From positions 1-16,420 of the forward strand of contig JAATVP010000008.1 of the NCBI GenBank assembly GCA_014523625.1: a DNA stretch of 16,420 nt, read 5' to 3'. Source of the DNA: Nitrososphaerales archaeon TH5896. Its GTDB lineage: Archaea; Thermoproteota; Nitrososphaeria; Nitrososphaerales; Nitrososphaeraceae. The notes beneath the pieces were generated by a model. It did no database searches. It saw nothing but the letters and a program-made list of their open reading frames with translations, and was not told where the DNA came from. Below, in pieces: positions 6,948 to 13,254 of this stretch. Both the position numbers and the translations under genes were made by a program. Each line of letters opens with the position of its first letter. Position 1 is the first letter of the stretch.

Positions 6948-7400
6948 TTATCCCGCCTCTACTTCGGCTCTTTTGACACTAAATTTCCCGCCTGTAAAGA
7001 CTGGTTCGTCAATTCCCCAACTCCATTTCTTTATAGGGCGAATTCTAATGTATGTATGCTCTGAATGACCGGTTGAGTCCATATATCCACCTCGTCGGCT
7101 AACAACATCAGCATCGCCATAGATCCTTATCCCTCGTGGATCCCATGGATCAACAGTCCTCAAATCATCAATCACAACTGCTACCTTTTTATTTTTTAGA
7201 ATGTTTTTGTATTTTGTAGATTTGAGAATATTCATTCCGCTTACATAAAAATACTCACCATCGAAATCAAAGCCAACTGGCACAACATCTGGTTGCATGA
7301 GTTTGTTACCATCTTCTGATGTTGATACTGTGGCAATTCTTGCAATATGCTGTGTGTTAAGATATTCTATTTCATTTTGAGAAAGTATCGTATGGGACAT
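6948..7400 (-). CDS. PPOX-class (pyridoxamine-phosphate-oxidase-like) F420/flavin-binding protein
   Basis: A split-barrel protein of about 150 residues. It begins MSHTILSQNEIEYL, followed by IARIATVSTSEDGNKLMQPDVVPVGFDFD (19-47), a helix and loop with TKYKNILKNKKVAVVIDDL (62-80), GIRIYGDADVV (90-100) and YIRIRPIKKWSWGID (117-131). This is the layout of PPOX-class F420-dependent oxidoreductases, which reduce substrates with F420H2; some relatives bind FMN or heme. An ATG at 7436 would add 12 residues; I prefer 7400 because family proteins begin here and TTTTATCG lies 26-33 bp upstream. It is on the same strand as the luciferase-like gene, 159 bp upstream of it, and may share a redox role. Confidence 0.85.
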   Translation of the reverse strand: MSHTILSQNEIEYLNTQHIARIATVSTSEDGNKLMQPDVVPVGFDFDGEYFYVSGMNILKSTKYKNILKNKKVAVVIDDLRTVDPWDPRGIRIYGDADVVSRRGGYMDSTGHSEHTYIRIRPIKKWSWGIDEPVFTGGKFSVKRAEVEAG

Positions 7401-7471
7401 TCTCTTTACATTATCAATGTATATGCGATAAAACATAAAGATATCTATCTTAAAGAGATAGCGGGTTAGGA

Positions 7472-7561
7472 ATGAAGGCCAGTACTATCCAACCAACTGG
7501 TTATTCATTTATTCTATTGAATCTGTGGCTGGTCTGGTACATAATCTCTAACCTCCTGTAA
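7472..7561 (+). CDS. Possible 29-residue hydrophobic peptide
   Basis: ATG 7472 opens a 29-codon frame: a polar start (MKASTIQPTG) then one hydrophobic, Trp-rich stretch (SFILLNLWLVWYIISNLL). It lies divergent from the PPOX-type gene. Length alone gives little support, and no family is known to me. Confidence 0.18.
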   Translation: MKASTIQPTGYSFILLNLWLVWYIISNLL

Positions 7562-7683
7562 CAGGTTCTCGGTAAACGGCCATTTGAAGCCAGTAATAAT
7601 TTCTTCGTAGTCAAATTTTAGTATCGAATATTTTGGTCTCAGGTTAATAGTGGTGCCGCATTAGTAACATTAAGCACGAATGA

Positions 7684-7723
7684 ATCACTAGTGATAATAG
7701 CAACATTTTGTCACTTATAAAAG
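7684..7723 (+). promoter_or_regulatory. Palindrome followed by a strong TATA box
   Basis: ATCACTAGTGAT (7684-7695) is a perfect 12-bp palindrome. TTATAAAAG (7715-7723) follows 19 bp later and is a near-ideal archaeal TATA element. Transcription should begin near 7745, about 10 bp before the ATG at 7756. A palindrome immediately upstream of TATA is the usual position for an archaeal activator or repressor site. Confidence 0.45.
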
Positions 7724-7755
7724 AGTACGTAAATGGAAGACTTTTCATTTGTGAA

Positions 7756-7854
7756 ATGAAAGCCCCCATACTAGGACTAATTACCGGCCTGATATTTCAC
7801 CATCTACTGACAAGAAAGTACGGTATGACGAAACAACTTGGAATAGGGCGGTAA
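7756..7854 (+). CDS. Possible 32-residue small protein with N-terminal hydrophobic segment
   Basis: ATG 7756 is preceded by GTGA (a match to the archaeal anti-Shine-Dalgarno end) and lies 33 bp downstream of a strong TATA box. The product is hydrophobic at first (KAPILGLITGLIF), then basic and polar (LLTRKYGMTKQLGIGR), the form of a small membrane-anchored peptide. There is no family match that I know. The promoter is better evidence than the frame itself; the transcript could also be non-coding. Confidence 0.3.
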   Translation: MKAPILGLITGLIFHHLLTRKYGMTKQLGIGR

Positions 7855-7940
7855 TGACTATCCATCAACCTACTCCTAAAAGCTAATTAAGAGAATTCTG
7901 TTTGTTACTAGTCCAAGACTAACAGAGCCCTGAGTAGCTT

Positions 7941-8114
7941 CTATTCCTCCACTACGAAATAATGACCATTATCATATACCCTGTCTCCCCTACCTCTTGC
8001 AACTTTCATTATGCATTCTGCTGTATGTCTCTCTACTAGGCCTAACATTGTTTGCCTAGACCAATATTGAACTGTTTGATCTTTAGGCAGGTCAGGCAAG
8101 TCAGTCTGAGTCAT
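7941..8114 (-). CDS. Small uncharacterised protein, 57 residues
   Basis: The frame can also begin at an ATG at 8138 (65 residues), but TATAATATTA at 8141-8150 is 27-36 bp before the ATG at 8114, so the leaderless start gives MTQTDLPDLPKDQ as the N-terminus. The protein has an acidic, Pro-rich start, a helix (YWSRQTMLGLVERHTAECIMKV region) and a basic turn GRGDRVYDNGHYF before an acidic end. It is soluble and not recognised. The promoter, balanced composition and clear ending suggest a true small gene. Confidence 0.55.
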   Translation of the reverse strand: MTQTDLPDLPKDQTVQYWSRQTMLGLVERHTAECIMKVARGRGDRVYDNGHYFVVEE

Positions 8115-8140
8115 GATAATAGTTATGTTTCTTACCATAA

Positions 8141-8150
8141 TAATATTATA
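8141..8150 (-). promoter_or_regulatory. TATA box deciding the start of the 57-residue gene
   Basis: TATAATATTA on the minus strand, 27-36 bp before the ATG at 8114 but only 3 bp from the upstream ATG at 8138. It therefore argues for the shorter protein. Confidence 0.5.
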
Positions 8151-8311
8151 GTTTAGCTAGTGAGTGATCATAAACTAATTATTTGGATATCGGATAGATA
8201 TACCAATCAACCAGAAGGAGCAATGTCCATGTTAAAAGATTTAATCTATGAAGCCAAGCTATAGAGTGTCTTATAACACTAAACTGTGAAGCGAACATAA
8301 TATTCTAAACC
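8151..8311 (+). other. Gap with a short possible gene fragment
   Basis: A 34-codon frame from GTG 8160 to TAG 8262-8264 (SDHKLIIWISDRYTNQP, then EGAMSMLKDLIYEAKL) reads like protein and includes AAGGAG before an internal ATG at 8223, but it has no family match and may be a fragment or chance. Confidence 0.2.
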
Positions 8312-8512
8312 ATGTCTAGTTCAGGCGACGAAATTACGGTTTCATTTTATCTCTGATTTGAGGTAGATAAATATGCTTTCATTCTTACTTTTACATACCC
8401 CAATACTAATTCTGTTGAGGACGAAACCGAGAAAACTAAGCTAGGGACGGACGCTTTGCTCAAAGATTATTCTATAATACGATTCCAGGCAGTAAATATG
8501 TCTCATTATTAA
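8312..8512 (+). pseudogene. Small gene interrupted by one in-frame TGA
   Basis: ATG 8312 begins MSSSGDEITVSFYL, then TGA at 8354-8356, and the same frame stays open for 51 more codons: FEVDKYAFILTFTYPNTN, an acidic/Lys stretch (SVEDETEKTK), LGTDALLKDYSIIRFQAV, ending at TAA 8510-8512. Without the TGA the product would be a 66-residue beta-rich protein. The simplest reading is a nonsense mutation in a small gene of unknown family; a sequencing error cannot be excluded. TGA recoding has no support: no selenocysteine insertion structure was noticed. Confidence 0.4.
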
Positions 8513-8545
8513 CATTAAGAAATTACCAAAATTAATAGATAAATG

Positions 8546-8872
8546 CTATACGAAAGATTTGATATCGAATGGTTCTTTTAATGAGTTTAACATATAGAGC
8601 ATTTTTTGTATATATGACCGTTTACTGGAAGAGACCTCAGATAATTTTTTAGAATAAAAGTCAGTTAGATGTTCAATAAAACATTGTGTTGCCTGTTTGT
8701 CATCAGATAATCTTATCAAGATCATTCCATACCAGTACTCTACCACTACATCTTCACCGAATTTCTCTTCTATATCAAGTAGAAAGCTAAAATTAGAATG
8801 ACATTTTCTACATAACCTGTTATGACCTTTAGCGAATGATCTGTCAGTCAGATGACCGCAACGTAAATTCAT
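8546..8872 (-). CDS. Small Cys/His-rich (putative zinc-binding) protein
   Basis: A 108-residue protein with metal-ligand-like residues near the N-terminus: C5-x-H7, H17, then C21-x-x-C24-H25 (RLCRKCHSNF). The rest is helical: FLLDIEEKFGEDVVVEYW (about 30-47), LIRLSDDKQATQCFIEHL (about 52-69), and a basic C-terminal helix (SSKRSYIQKMLYML). The short zinc-ribbon-like head and the helical body recall small thaumarchaeal regulators or adaptor proteins, but I cannot name the family. AT-rich CTAAAATTT about 25-33 bp before the ATG could serve as TATA. It lies alone, convergent with the TGA-interrupted small gene. Confidence 0.6.
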   Translation of the reverse strand: MNLRCGHLTDRSFAKGHNRLCRKCHSNFSFLLDIEEKFGEDVVVEYWYGMILIRLSDDKQATQCFIEHLTDFYSKKLSEVSSSKRSYIQKMLYMLNSLKEPFDIKSFV

Positions 8873-9072
8873 CAGAGATTCTTGTGTACTAGCGAAATTT
8901 TAGCTTTCCTACACTTGATATTAATATTGGTATGATCTATATTATTCTCTTAATTTCTTGTAAAATTACATAATTGTACTATCAATCGATAAACAAAAAA
9001 AGATCATGGAATGAAAATGATATATACTTAAATCATATACAAAAAGCCCCCTCCAATCATCCTATATTGAAC

Positions 9073-9297
9073 ATGGCAGTTGAAGAAGATGAAAATGAAA
9101 TTTAAGAGGAGAAATTGATAGAAGAGATAGCAACAATAGACGAAAAAGAAAAGGTATGCAACAGAAGAGGGTTAACTAATAAAGTGTTACATGTTCAGTC
9201 TTTCTTGAGATCTACAATGATAACTAGCACAAGAAATATGTGTCAGCTGATAGGTTTATTAATTAATTTAGACGGTGCCATAAAGTATCATAATTAA
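9073..9297 (+). pseudogene. Acidic small gene with an in-frame TAA at codon 11
   Basis: ATG 9073 begins MAVEEDENEI, then TAA 9103-9105, and the same frame continues EEKLIEEIATIDEKEKVCNR and on through GLTNKVLHVQSFLRSTM and CQLIGLLINL to 9297. The acidic character continues across the stop, which suggests one gene with a nonsense mutation. GAGGAG at 9106-9111 precedes a TTG at 9115, so translation of the second part alone (60 residues) is possible. Its last 35 bp overlap the end of the convergent glycolipid-binding gene. No family recognised. Confidence 0.3.
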
Positions 9298-9829
9298 TTA
9301 CGAATCCCAATTTGTCCACCTCAAGTTGTGCTCTGAAACCAGTTGATGGGATTTCGAACTTGTAATACCTGTTATTGATCCTACTATATTTTTGTTCTTG
9401 TCGGTCTAGAGTCAATCCCGGGAAGCCGATCCATACTACGTCAATTTTCTGTGATTCTCCTTCCTGCCCCAATCGGTTTATAGGTAAACTATTGGTTGAT
9501 GGCGTAACCTGAAGATCAACATCATATAATCCAGATACAAAATCGATAATAGTTGAATGAGGAGGTGATGTATATGTATAGTATTCTCTCCAATTTTGTT
9601 CTCGACTAACTCTAAGATCGATACTCATATTCTTATTATCTGGCATTTGTTGACTGATTTTTATTGATTTAGTTTTCCAATGCTTATCGCTAACAATTTC
9701 ATAATTTACCAGTACTGGAACTTGGTCTAGTAGAAGTATCACGGTACCTTTCATTGTGTTCATATCGTATTCAGAAGTTAGGTTAAAGTACTCAATACTA
9801 TAATCAGTTTCAACTTTATTCTGCCACAT
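9263..9829 (-). CDS. Putative glycolipid-binding domain protein (PF06475-like)
   Basis: A 188-residue protein from the preferred start. Family text: WQNKVETDYSIEYFNL at the N-terminus, MKGTVILLLDQVPVLVNYEI (26-45), HWKTKSIKI (50-58), DVDLQVTPSTNSLPINRL (103-120), KIDVVWIGFPGLTLDRQEQ (128-146), and GFRAQLEVDKLGFVINYDTL (164-183). This matches the putative glycolipid-binding family, related to a Pseudomonas protein; its biochemistry is poorly known. Starts at 9904 and 9844 are also open, but TATAATAAAA at 9851-9860 is 22-31 bp before the ATG at 9829, and the family begins near this Trp. There is no signal peptide, so it is probably cytosolic. A broken relative lies at 5113-5270. Confidence 0.8.
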   Translation of the reverse strand: MWQNKVETDYSIEYFNLTSEYDMNTMKGTVILLLDQVPVLVNYEIVSDKHWKTKSIKISQQMPDNKNMSIDLRVSREQNWREYYTYTSPPHSTIIDFVSGLYDVDLQVTPSTNSLPINRLGQEGESQKIDVVWIGFPGLTLDRQEQKYSRINNRYYKFEIPSTGFRAQLEVDKLGFVINYDTLWHRLN

Positions 9830-9850
9830 GATTGTTGTTGTCATACTGTA

Positions 9851-9860
9851 TTTTATTATA
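9851..9860 (-). promoter_or_regulatory. TATA box for the glycolipid-binding gene
   Basis: TATAATAAAA on the minus strand, 22-31 bp before the ATG at 9829 and overlapping the longer reading frame, so it favours the shorter product. Confidence 0.5.
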
Positions 9861-9970
9861 TCAAGAGTACAAGAAAAATCTTTGAATATTCGTTTGCTCC
9901 TCATTTACAAATTTTTGATAAAATAATTTGAGTGGGCTGTTAATAATAACCTGAAATCCTCCGGAGTCTG

Positions 9971-10516
9971 TTACATAGCTGAAAGTTCTTTCAATCTTTC
10001 TGATTGTTCAATCCCTTTGATTGGTATGCCCATTGGATCAAGTAAACCAATTTGAGTTAATAGTGATGCTTGATCCCAGTAGATATGTTCATGAGCTATT
10101 TTGTTACCTTTAAATTTCATTATGACTACATGAGGCAGTTCTACGTACTTTCCTGTTGGTCGTAATCCCGGAAGCATTGACTTAATCTCTATATCATGGG
10201 TAAAACTCAGAATCAATTCATCAACAACTTGATTCTTTCCAACGGTGCGAGAGATGCGAGTAATCTTAGTGTCGTGAGGCATCATGCCGACAAATTCGTT
10301 TTTATAGAAATCATATACGCCGTCGTATCCTACTCCTCCAGTCAGTACAGGAACATGATGAACATATGGCTCCTTGACCATCGTTTTCATAGTTAGTCCT
10401 ACATCTTTGTCTTTAAATTCGAATTTAATATGTTTATCAAATACTTTGCCTAGATTAGCAGTGGAAGGATTTGTCTTTTTCTTCCTGTCTTTGTGTTTAG
10501 CTTTCAGTTTTTTCAT
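9971..10516 (-). CDS. SnoaL/NTF2-like (ester cyclase-type) protein
   Basis: A 181-residue protein. A Lys-rich head (MKKLKAKHKDRKKK) is followed by a helix and YVHHVPVLTGGVGYDGVYDF (51-70), FVGMMPHDTKITRISRTVGK (75-94), VVDELILSFTHDIEI (97-111), MLPGLRPTGKYVELPHVVIM (114-133), and KIAHEHIYWDQASLLTQIGL (139-158). This is the cone-shaped alpha+beta barrel of SnoaL/NTF2-like proteins, and the GGVGYDGV and HEHIYWDQAS blocks recall the group often found next to or fused with dienelactone hydrolases. The substrate is unknown. CATATAAGG at 10545-10553 is the likely TATA box. The glycolipid-binding gene starts 142 bp downstream on the same strand with its own promoter. Confidence 0.82.
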   Translation of the reverse strand: MKKLKAKHKDRKKKTNPSTANLGKVFDKHIKFEFKDKDVGLTMKTMVKEPYVHHVPVLTGGVGYDGVYDFYKNEFVGMMPHDTKITRISRTVGKNQVVDELILSFTHDIEIKSMLPGLRPTGKYVELPHVVIMKFKGNKIAHEHIYWDQASLLTQIGLLDPMGIPIKGIEQSERLKELSAM

Positions 10517-10544
10517 AATTCAATTTAGGTGTCTCCAACTAGCT

Positions 10545-10553
10545 CCTTATATG
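10545..10553 (-). promoter_or_regulatory. TATA box for the SnoaL-like gene
   Basis: CATATAAGG on the minus strand, 29-37 bp before the ATG at 10516, predicting a very short leader. Confidence 0.45.
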
Positions 10554-10764
10554 TTCTCCATTACGACTCCCTTTTAGCAACCAGCAAATCAACATACCAA
10601 GTTTTTGTGTCTACTATTATGATTGTGCCTGACACAATTGATTGCTACGGAGTACTTCTTTACAAAATTCTTTACAAGTTCTTGTGTCTGGAGTTCTCAT
10701 ATTCCAAAGACAAAATCTCAAACACTAAAACCTTAATAAATAATGTAGCACATATCTGATAAGT

Positions 10765-10833
10765 CAGTTTTCTTTCAAAGAAAAACTGAATAATTTCACT
10801 CCGGGGTTGGTTGTTGATACCCTCCAATCCCGG
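10765..10833 (+). other. Pair of stem-loops, possible RNA element or terminators
   Basis: Hairpin 1 (10765-10788): CAGTTTTCTTT pairs with AAAGAAAAACTG with one bulge and a tight loop. Hairpin 2: CCGGGGTTGG (10801-10810) pairs with CCAATCCCGG (10824-10833), ten pairs with one G-U, and a 13-nt loop. The second is clearly GC-rich against its surroundings. T-rich sequence follows. They could end transcripts or form a small RNA. Confidence 0.35.
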
Positions 10834-10965
10834 TATACTTACTTTTATTATGCTACATGACTATTAGTGACAGTCTAGACCTTGATCATTCAACTAATTT
10901 CACTGCCCTCTGGCAACGGAGAGCTGAGCATTAAAACACAAAGTATTGCATAGTAGACCCAATCC

Positions 10966-10973
10966 ATTTATAG
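10966..10973 (+). promoter_or_regulatory. TATA box for the cupredoxin-like gene
   Basis: ATTTATAG lies 21-28 bp before the ATG at 10994, while the more upstream TTG at 10946 lies before the box and cannot be reached. This fixes the start. Confidence 0.55.
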
Positions 10974-10993
10974 AATTGTATGGTTGCAAAGAT

Positions 10994-11824
10994 ATGGGCA
11001 ATAGATTGTTGTTGCTTACCTCCGTCTTAGGATTGTTTCTCCTATTGTCATATTTTAGTCCATTAGGGTTGCATGACCATATAGTGATTGGATCAGTATC
11101 AGATGATGATGATGATGACGCCATAGGCCAGCCCTTACAACAATCTCTACCTAATAGCAATGGAACATCTGGCGCTGCTAAGGAAGTTTTCGATGCGCAT
11201 GAATTCAATGAATTCAATGCAGATGGTGCACAGAACTTGTATATACTCATTCCCAATGAGGGACATCACGGCCCCGGAGAAGAGGACGAAGCAAGATATC
11301 TAAATCAACCATTTGTACCGGAGAGTGTCACAATAAATCCCGGAACTAATGTAGTTTGGTTCAATGGCGATGTTGGACATGAGCATAATATAGCCATCTC
11401 TGGCAGCGGAAGCGGTTCTAATCCTCTTTATCAAACAGGAGAGTTTTCTGAATTTGATGCACGGAATTATACATTTAACGAAATAGGAGATTTTAATTAT
11501 GCCGATACCGTGGAGTATGAAAACGGATTCATAATGAGAGGGAATATTAGTGTAGCTGACGGCAGCGGTACTTCATCTCAACAAGAGGTAACTGGAGGTA
11601 ATGCTCAGACTGTTGGTCTTTTAATGATCCCTACTGAGGACCTTGCTCAGCATACACAAGACCTACAAAATAGAGGATTTGTAATTGATAGTACTTATAA
11701 TTTCCCTGATCTCAGAGAAGGGGACGAACAAACATTGGTTGTGTGGAAAGCACCTGAAAATAGTGATACATCTACAGTAATAGCGAGTCTAGCTGAAGTG
11801 TCACAACAGTTTCCATATAGTTGA
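10994..11824 (+). CDS. Membrane-anchored cupredoxin-like protein with an atypical copper site
   Basis: A 276-residue exported protein. Residues 4-22 form a signal anchor (NRLLLLTSVLGLFLLLSYF), followed by a six-Asp run (37-42) in a flexible linker. A plastocyanin-like domain spans about 80-188: FVPESVTINPGTNVVWFNGD (107-126), GHEHNIAISG (128-137, His ligands), then GDFNYADTVEYENGFIMRG (165-183), the place where cupredoxins have Cys-x-x-x-His-x-x-x-Met. Here the Cys and second His are missing, and only Met181 remains. So a type 1 blue copper site is unlikely. A C-terminal domain of about 70 residues (205-276) is unknown to me. It probably faces the outside of the cell, as do the many copper proteins of ammonia-oxidising archaea. 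Confidence 0.8.
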   Translation: MGNRLLLLTSVLGLFLLLSYFSPLGLHDHIVIGSVSDDDDDDAIGQPLQQSLPNSNGTSGAAKEVFDAHEFNEFNADGAQNLYILIPNEGHHGPGEEDEARYLNQPFVPESVTINPGTNVVWFNGDVGHEHNIAISGSGSGSNPLYQTGEFSEFDARNYTFNEIGDFNYADTVEYENGFIMRGNISVADGSGTSSQQEVTGGNAQTVGLLMIPTEDLAQHTQDLQNRGFVIDSTYNFPDLREGDEQTLVVWKAPENSDTSTVIASLAEVSQQFPYS

Positions 11825-11828
11825 TAAC

Positions 11829-11898
11829 TTCGCCAGGCGAACCTCTATATTCATAGAAGAATACCTCCTGGTTTACATCTAGAATCCAAGCATTTTTT
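11829..11898 (+). terminator. Palindrome and T-run ending the cupredoxin-like gene
   Basis: TTCGCCAGGCGAA (11829-11841) begins 5 bp after the stop codon and is a perfect inverted repeat with a short loop. A run of six T lies at 11893-11898. Archaeal RNA polymerase stops at oligo-T without needing a hairpin, so the T-run is the probable termination point. Confidence 0.4.
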
Positions 11899-12185
11899 CT
11901 AAAAATATCCAAATATCAGGTAAGACCTGTTGTTGGCAATCCACTGTCACAAAGCTAACGTTCCGAAAAAGCATATAGGTAGGGTCCCCAAACTGGGTAA
12001 CATAAATAATATTTTCTATAATTGGATAATATAAACGGTGACAGATTAAATACAATGTTTTCCCTGATGGGAAATTGTTCTTATAATTTCTACCTTAATA
12101 TTGCAACTGAAGAGTCCGATTCAATGTTACGATGATAGTAATGGTTCAGATCAGGCAATTAACTTTAAGACTTATAGCAAAAATT
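11899..12185. other. Intergenic region without a supported gene
   Basis: AT-rich sequence between two convergent genes. A 26-codon frame at 12056-12136 is the only ORF of note and lacks a promoter or family match. TTTCCC-TGAT-GGGAAA (12060-12075) is a small perfect hairpin. Confidence 0.45.
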
Positions 12186-12211
12186 AAAAAAATAGGCAGT
12201 CTTTACGACTG
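12186..12211 (-). terminator. Hairpin and oligo-T terminator of hsp20
   Basis: On the minus strand, directly after the hsp20 stop codon, CAGTC-GTAAA-GACTG (12211-12197) is followed four bases later by seven T (12192-12186). This is a classical intrinsic-type terminator. Confidence 0.7.
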
Positions 12212-12216
12212 TATTA

Positions 12217-12864
12217 TTACTCTACCCTAATTTCCTTCCCTTTAGGTTTCGATTTATCTTTCTTGTTAAATGTTATTTCAAGAATGCCATTGTTGTATTT
12301 TGATTTTGCCGTTGCGAGATCAGCCTCTTCAGGTAGTTCTATTGTTTCATGATATCTACGCGGCATACCTTCAGTATCTGTAGTTGTCAGTTCCAATGTG
12401 CTGTCGTATGCATTTATCTTGATATTCTCTTTATTTACTCCGGGCATCTCTACCACTACTTTTATCTCCTTATCCGTCGTAGAAATGTCGACTAAAGGTT
12501 CTCTTTCAGAAGATATTAATGGCCTAGCACCAAACATTCCTTTTCCTAATCCGCTCCGTCCCTCTCGGAATGGTGATTTGACATTTCCGAATTCTCTTAC
12601 TTTAGGTCTACCATCTGGCCCAACGGTCATGGAATACCCATACACAAATGGACCATATTCTCGCACTTTTGCTCCTTCTGGCGTTTCATATTCTCTAACT
12701 AAATCTTTAGGGGTGCTTGATTCAAATTGCTTAAATCCTTCTTCAAACTCTCTTTCCATACGATTTCGCATCTCATCAAAGCTCTTAAATACATCATCAA
12801 AACCCGATCTGCCCTGGAAGTATTTCTTAAACCAATCGGAAGGTTCTATGTCCCAGAAACTCAT
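12217..12864 (-). CDS. hsp20: Small heat-shock protein, Hsp20/alpha-crystallin family
   Basis: A 215-residue small heat-shock protein that holds unfolding proteins in soluble form in the cytosol. The N-terminal arm (1-120) is long, with a charged helix (FDEMRNRMEREFEEGFKQF, 29-47) and a Gly/Tyr-rich stretch with GPDGRPKVREFG (82-93). The alpha-crystallin domain spans about 122-200: REPLVDIST, EIKVVVEMPGVNKENIKI (133-150), YHETIELPEEAD (171-182), and NNGILEITFN (191-200), carrying the G-I-L core motif. The basic C-terminal tail ends KEIRVE. It has its own TATA box and terminator, so it is monocistronic. A perfect inverted repeat upstream of TATA suggests specific control, and a divergent ArsR-type regulator is the nearest candidate. 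Confidence 0.95.
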   Translation of the reverse strand: MSFWDIEPSDWFKKYFQGRSGFDDVFKSFDEMRNRMEREFEEGFKQFESSTPKDLVREYETPEGAKVREYGPFVYGYSMTVGPDGRPKVREFGNVKSPFREGRSGLGKGMFGARPLISSEREPLVDISTTDKEIKVVVEMPGVNKENIKINAYDSTLELTTTDTEGMPRRYHETIELPEEADLATAKSKYNNGILEITFNKKDKSKPKGKEIRVE

Positions 12865-12884
12865 TTTCTAATACGTCACCAATA

Positions 12885-12894
12885 CTATTTTATG
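12885..12894 (-). promoter_or_regulatory. TATA box of hsp20
   Basis: CATAAAATAG on the minus strand, 21-30 bp before the ATG at 12864. Confidence 0.55.
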
Positions 12895-12912
12895 GCAAAT
12901 CATAATTTAAAT

Positions 12913-12935
12913 GTTACTCACATACCATGAGTAAC
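12913..12935. promoter_or_regulatory. Inverted repeat upstream of the hsp20 TATA box, probable operator
   Basis: GTTACTCA (12913-12920) and TGAGTAAC (12928-12935) are perfect 8-bp inverted arms with a 7-bp centre. The site lies 18 bp upstream of the TATA box, 49-71 bp before the start codon, where archaeal activators bind. A dimeric winged-helix protein would fit the dyad. Confidence 0.55.
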
Positions 12936-13254
12936 GGGTTTTGATATTCAAGGGAGAACAATACATTGTATATAAAGCAGTTTAACTATAACATGCAATA
13001 TATTTTTGCATATTTCTTTTTATTATATTGCTAATATTGATGACATATATTTAGACAAACCCCCCCATTTGGTTACTATTATTATAATAAAAAATAAAAA
13101 ATAAATCTGAATCCAAATATGACAATTTTTTGAATTTTGAATTTGGATTGTAGTATATAGAAGCTCAAGTTTTATTCAGGCTAAGAAGTTGATATCAGTA
13201 AAAATTAAATATAATAAACACTAATTGTTAGTAACGGAGTGAACATCTAGAAGT
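12936..13254. promoter_or_regulatory. Divergent regulatory region between hsp20 and the regulator operon
   Basis: Very AT-rich. It contains TATATAAAG on the plus strand (12969-12977) with no ORF behind it at leaderless distance, ATGCAA (12993-12998) / TTGCAT (13006-13011) as an inverted repeat, a run of seven C near 13061, AATCCAAAT (13110-13118) / ATTTGGATT (13141-13149) with a 22-nt loop, and ATTAAATATAATAAA near 13203-13217, the probable promoter of the 13255-14267 operon. A small RNA starting near 13000 is possible. Confidence 0.35.

Larger units (their letters stand above)
10517..10945. other. Intergenic region with two hairpins and no supported gene
   Basis: Short frames cross this stretch, but none has coding character or a promoter at the right distance. 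The notable content is two strong stem-loops at 10765-10833, listed separately, in otherwise AT-rich sequence. Confidence 0.5.

Noticed and set aside
8354..8356. Selenocysteine at the in-frame TGA
   Set aside because: No insertion-element structure was noticed, and the lineage is not known to use selenocysteine; a nonsense change is simpler.
10529..10759. 76-codon plus-strand frame
   Set aside because: No family resemblance, no promoter at the correct distance, and it begins inside the promoter region of the SnoaL-like gene.
12398..12871. Plus-strand frame opposite hsp20
   Set aside because: Antisense of the alpha-crystallin domain and N-terminal arm.
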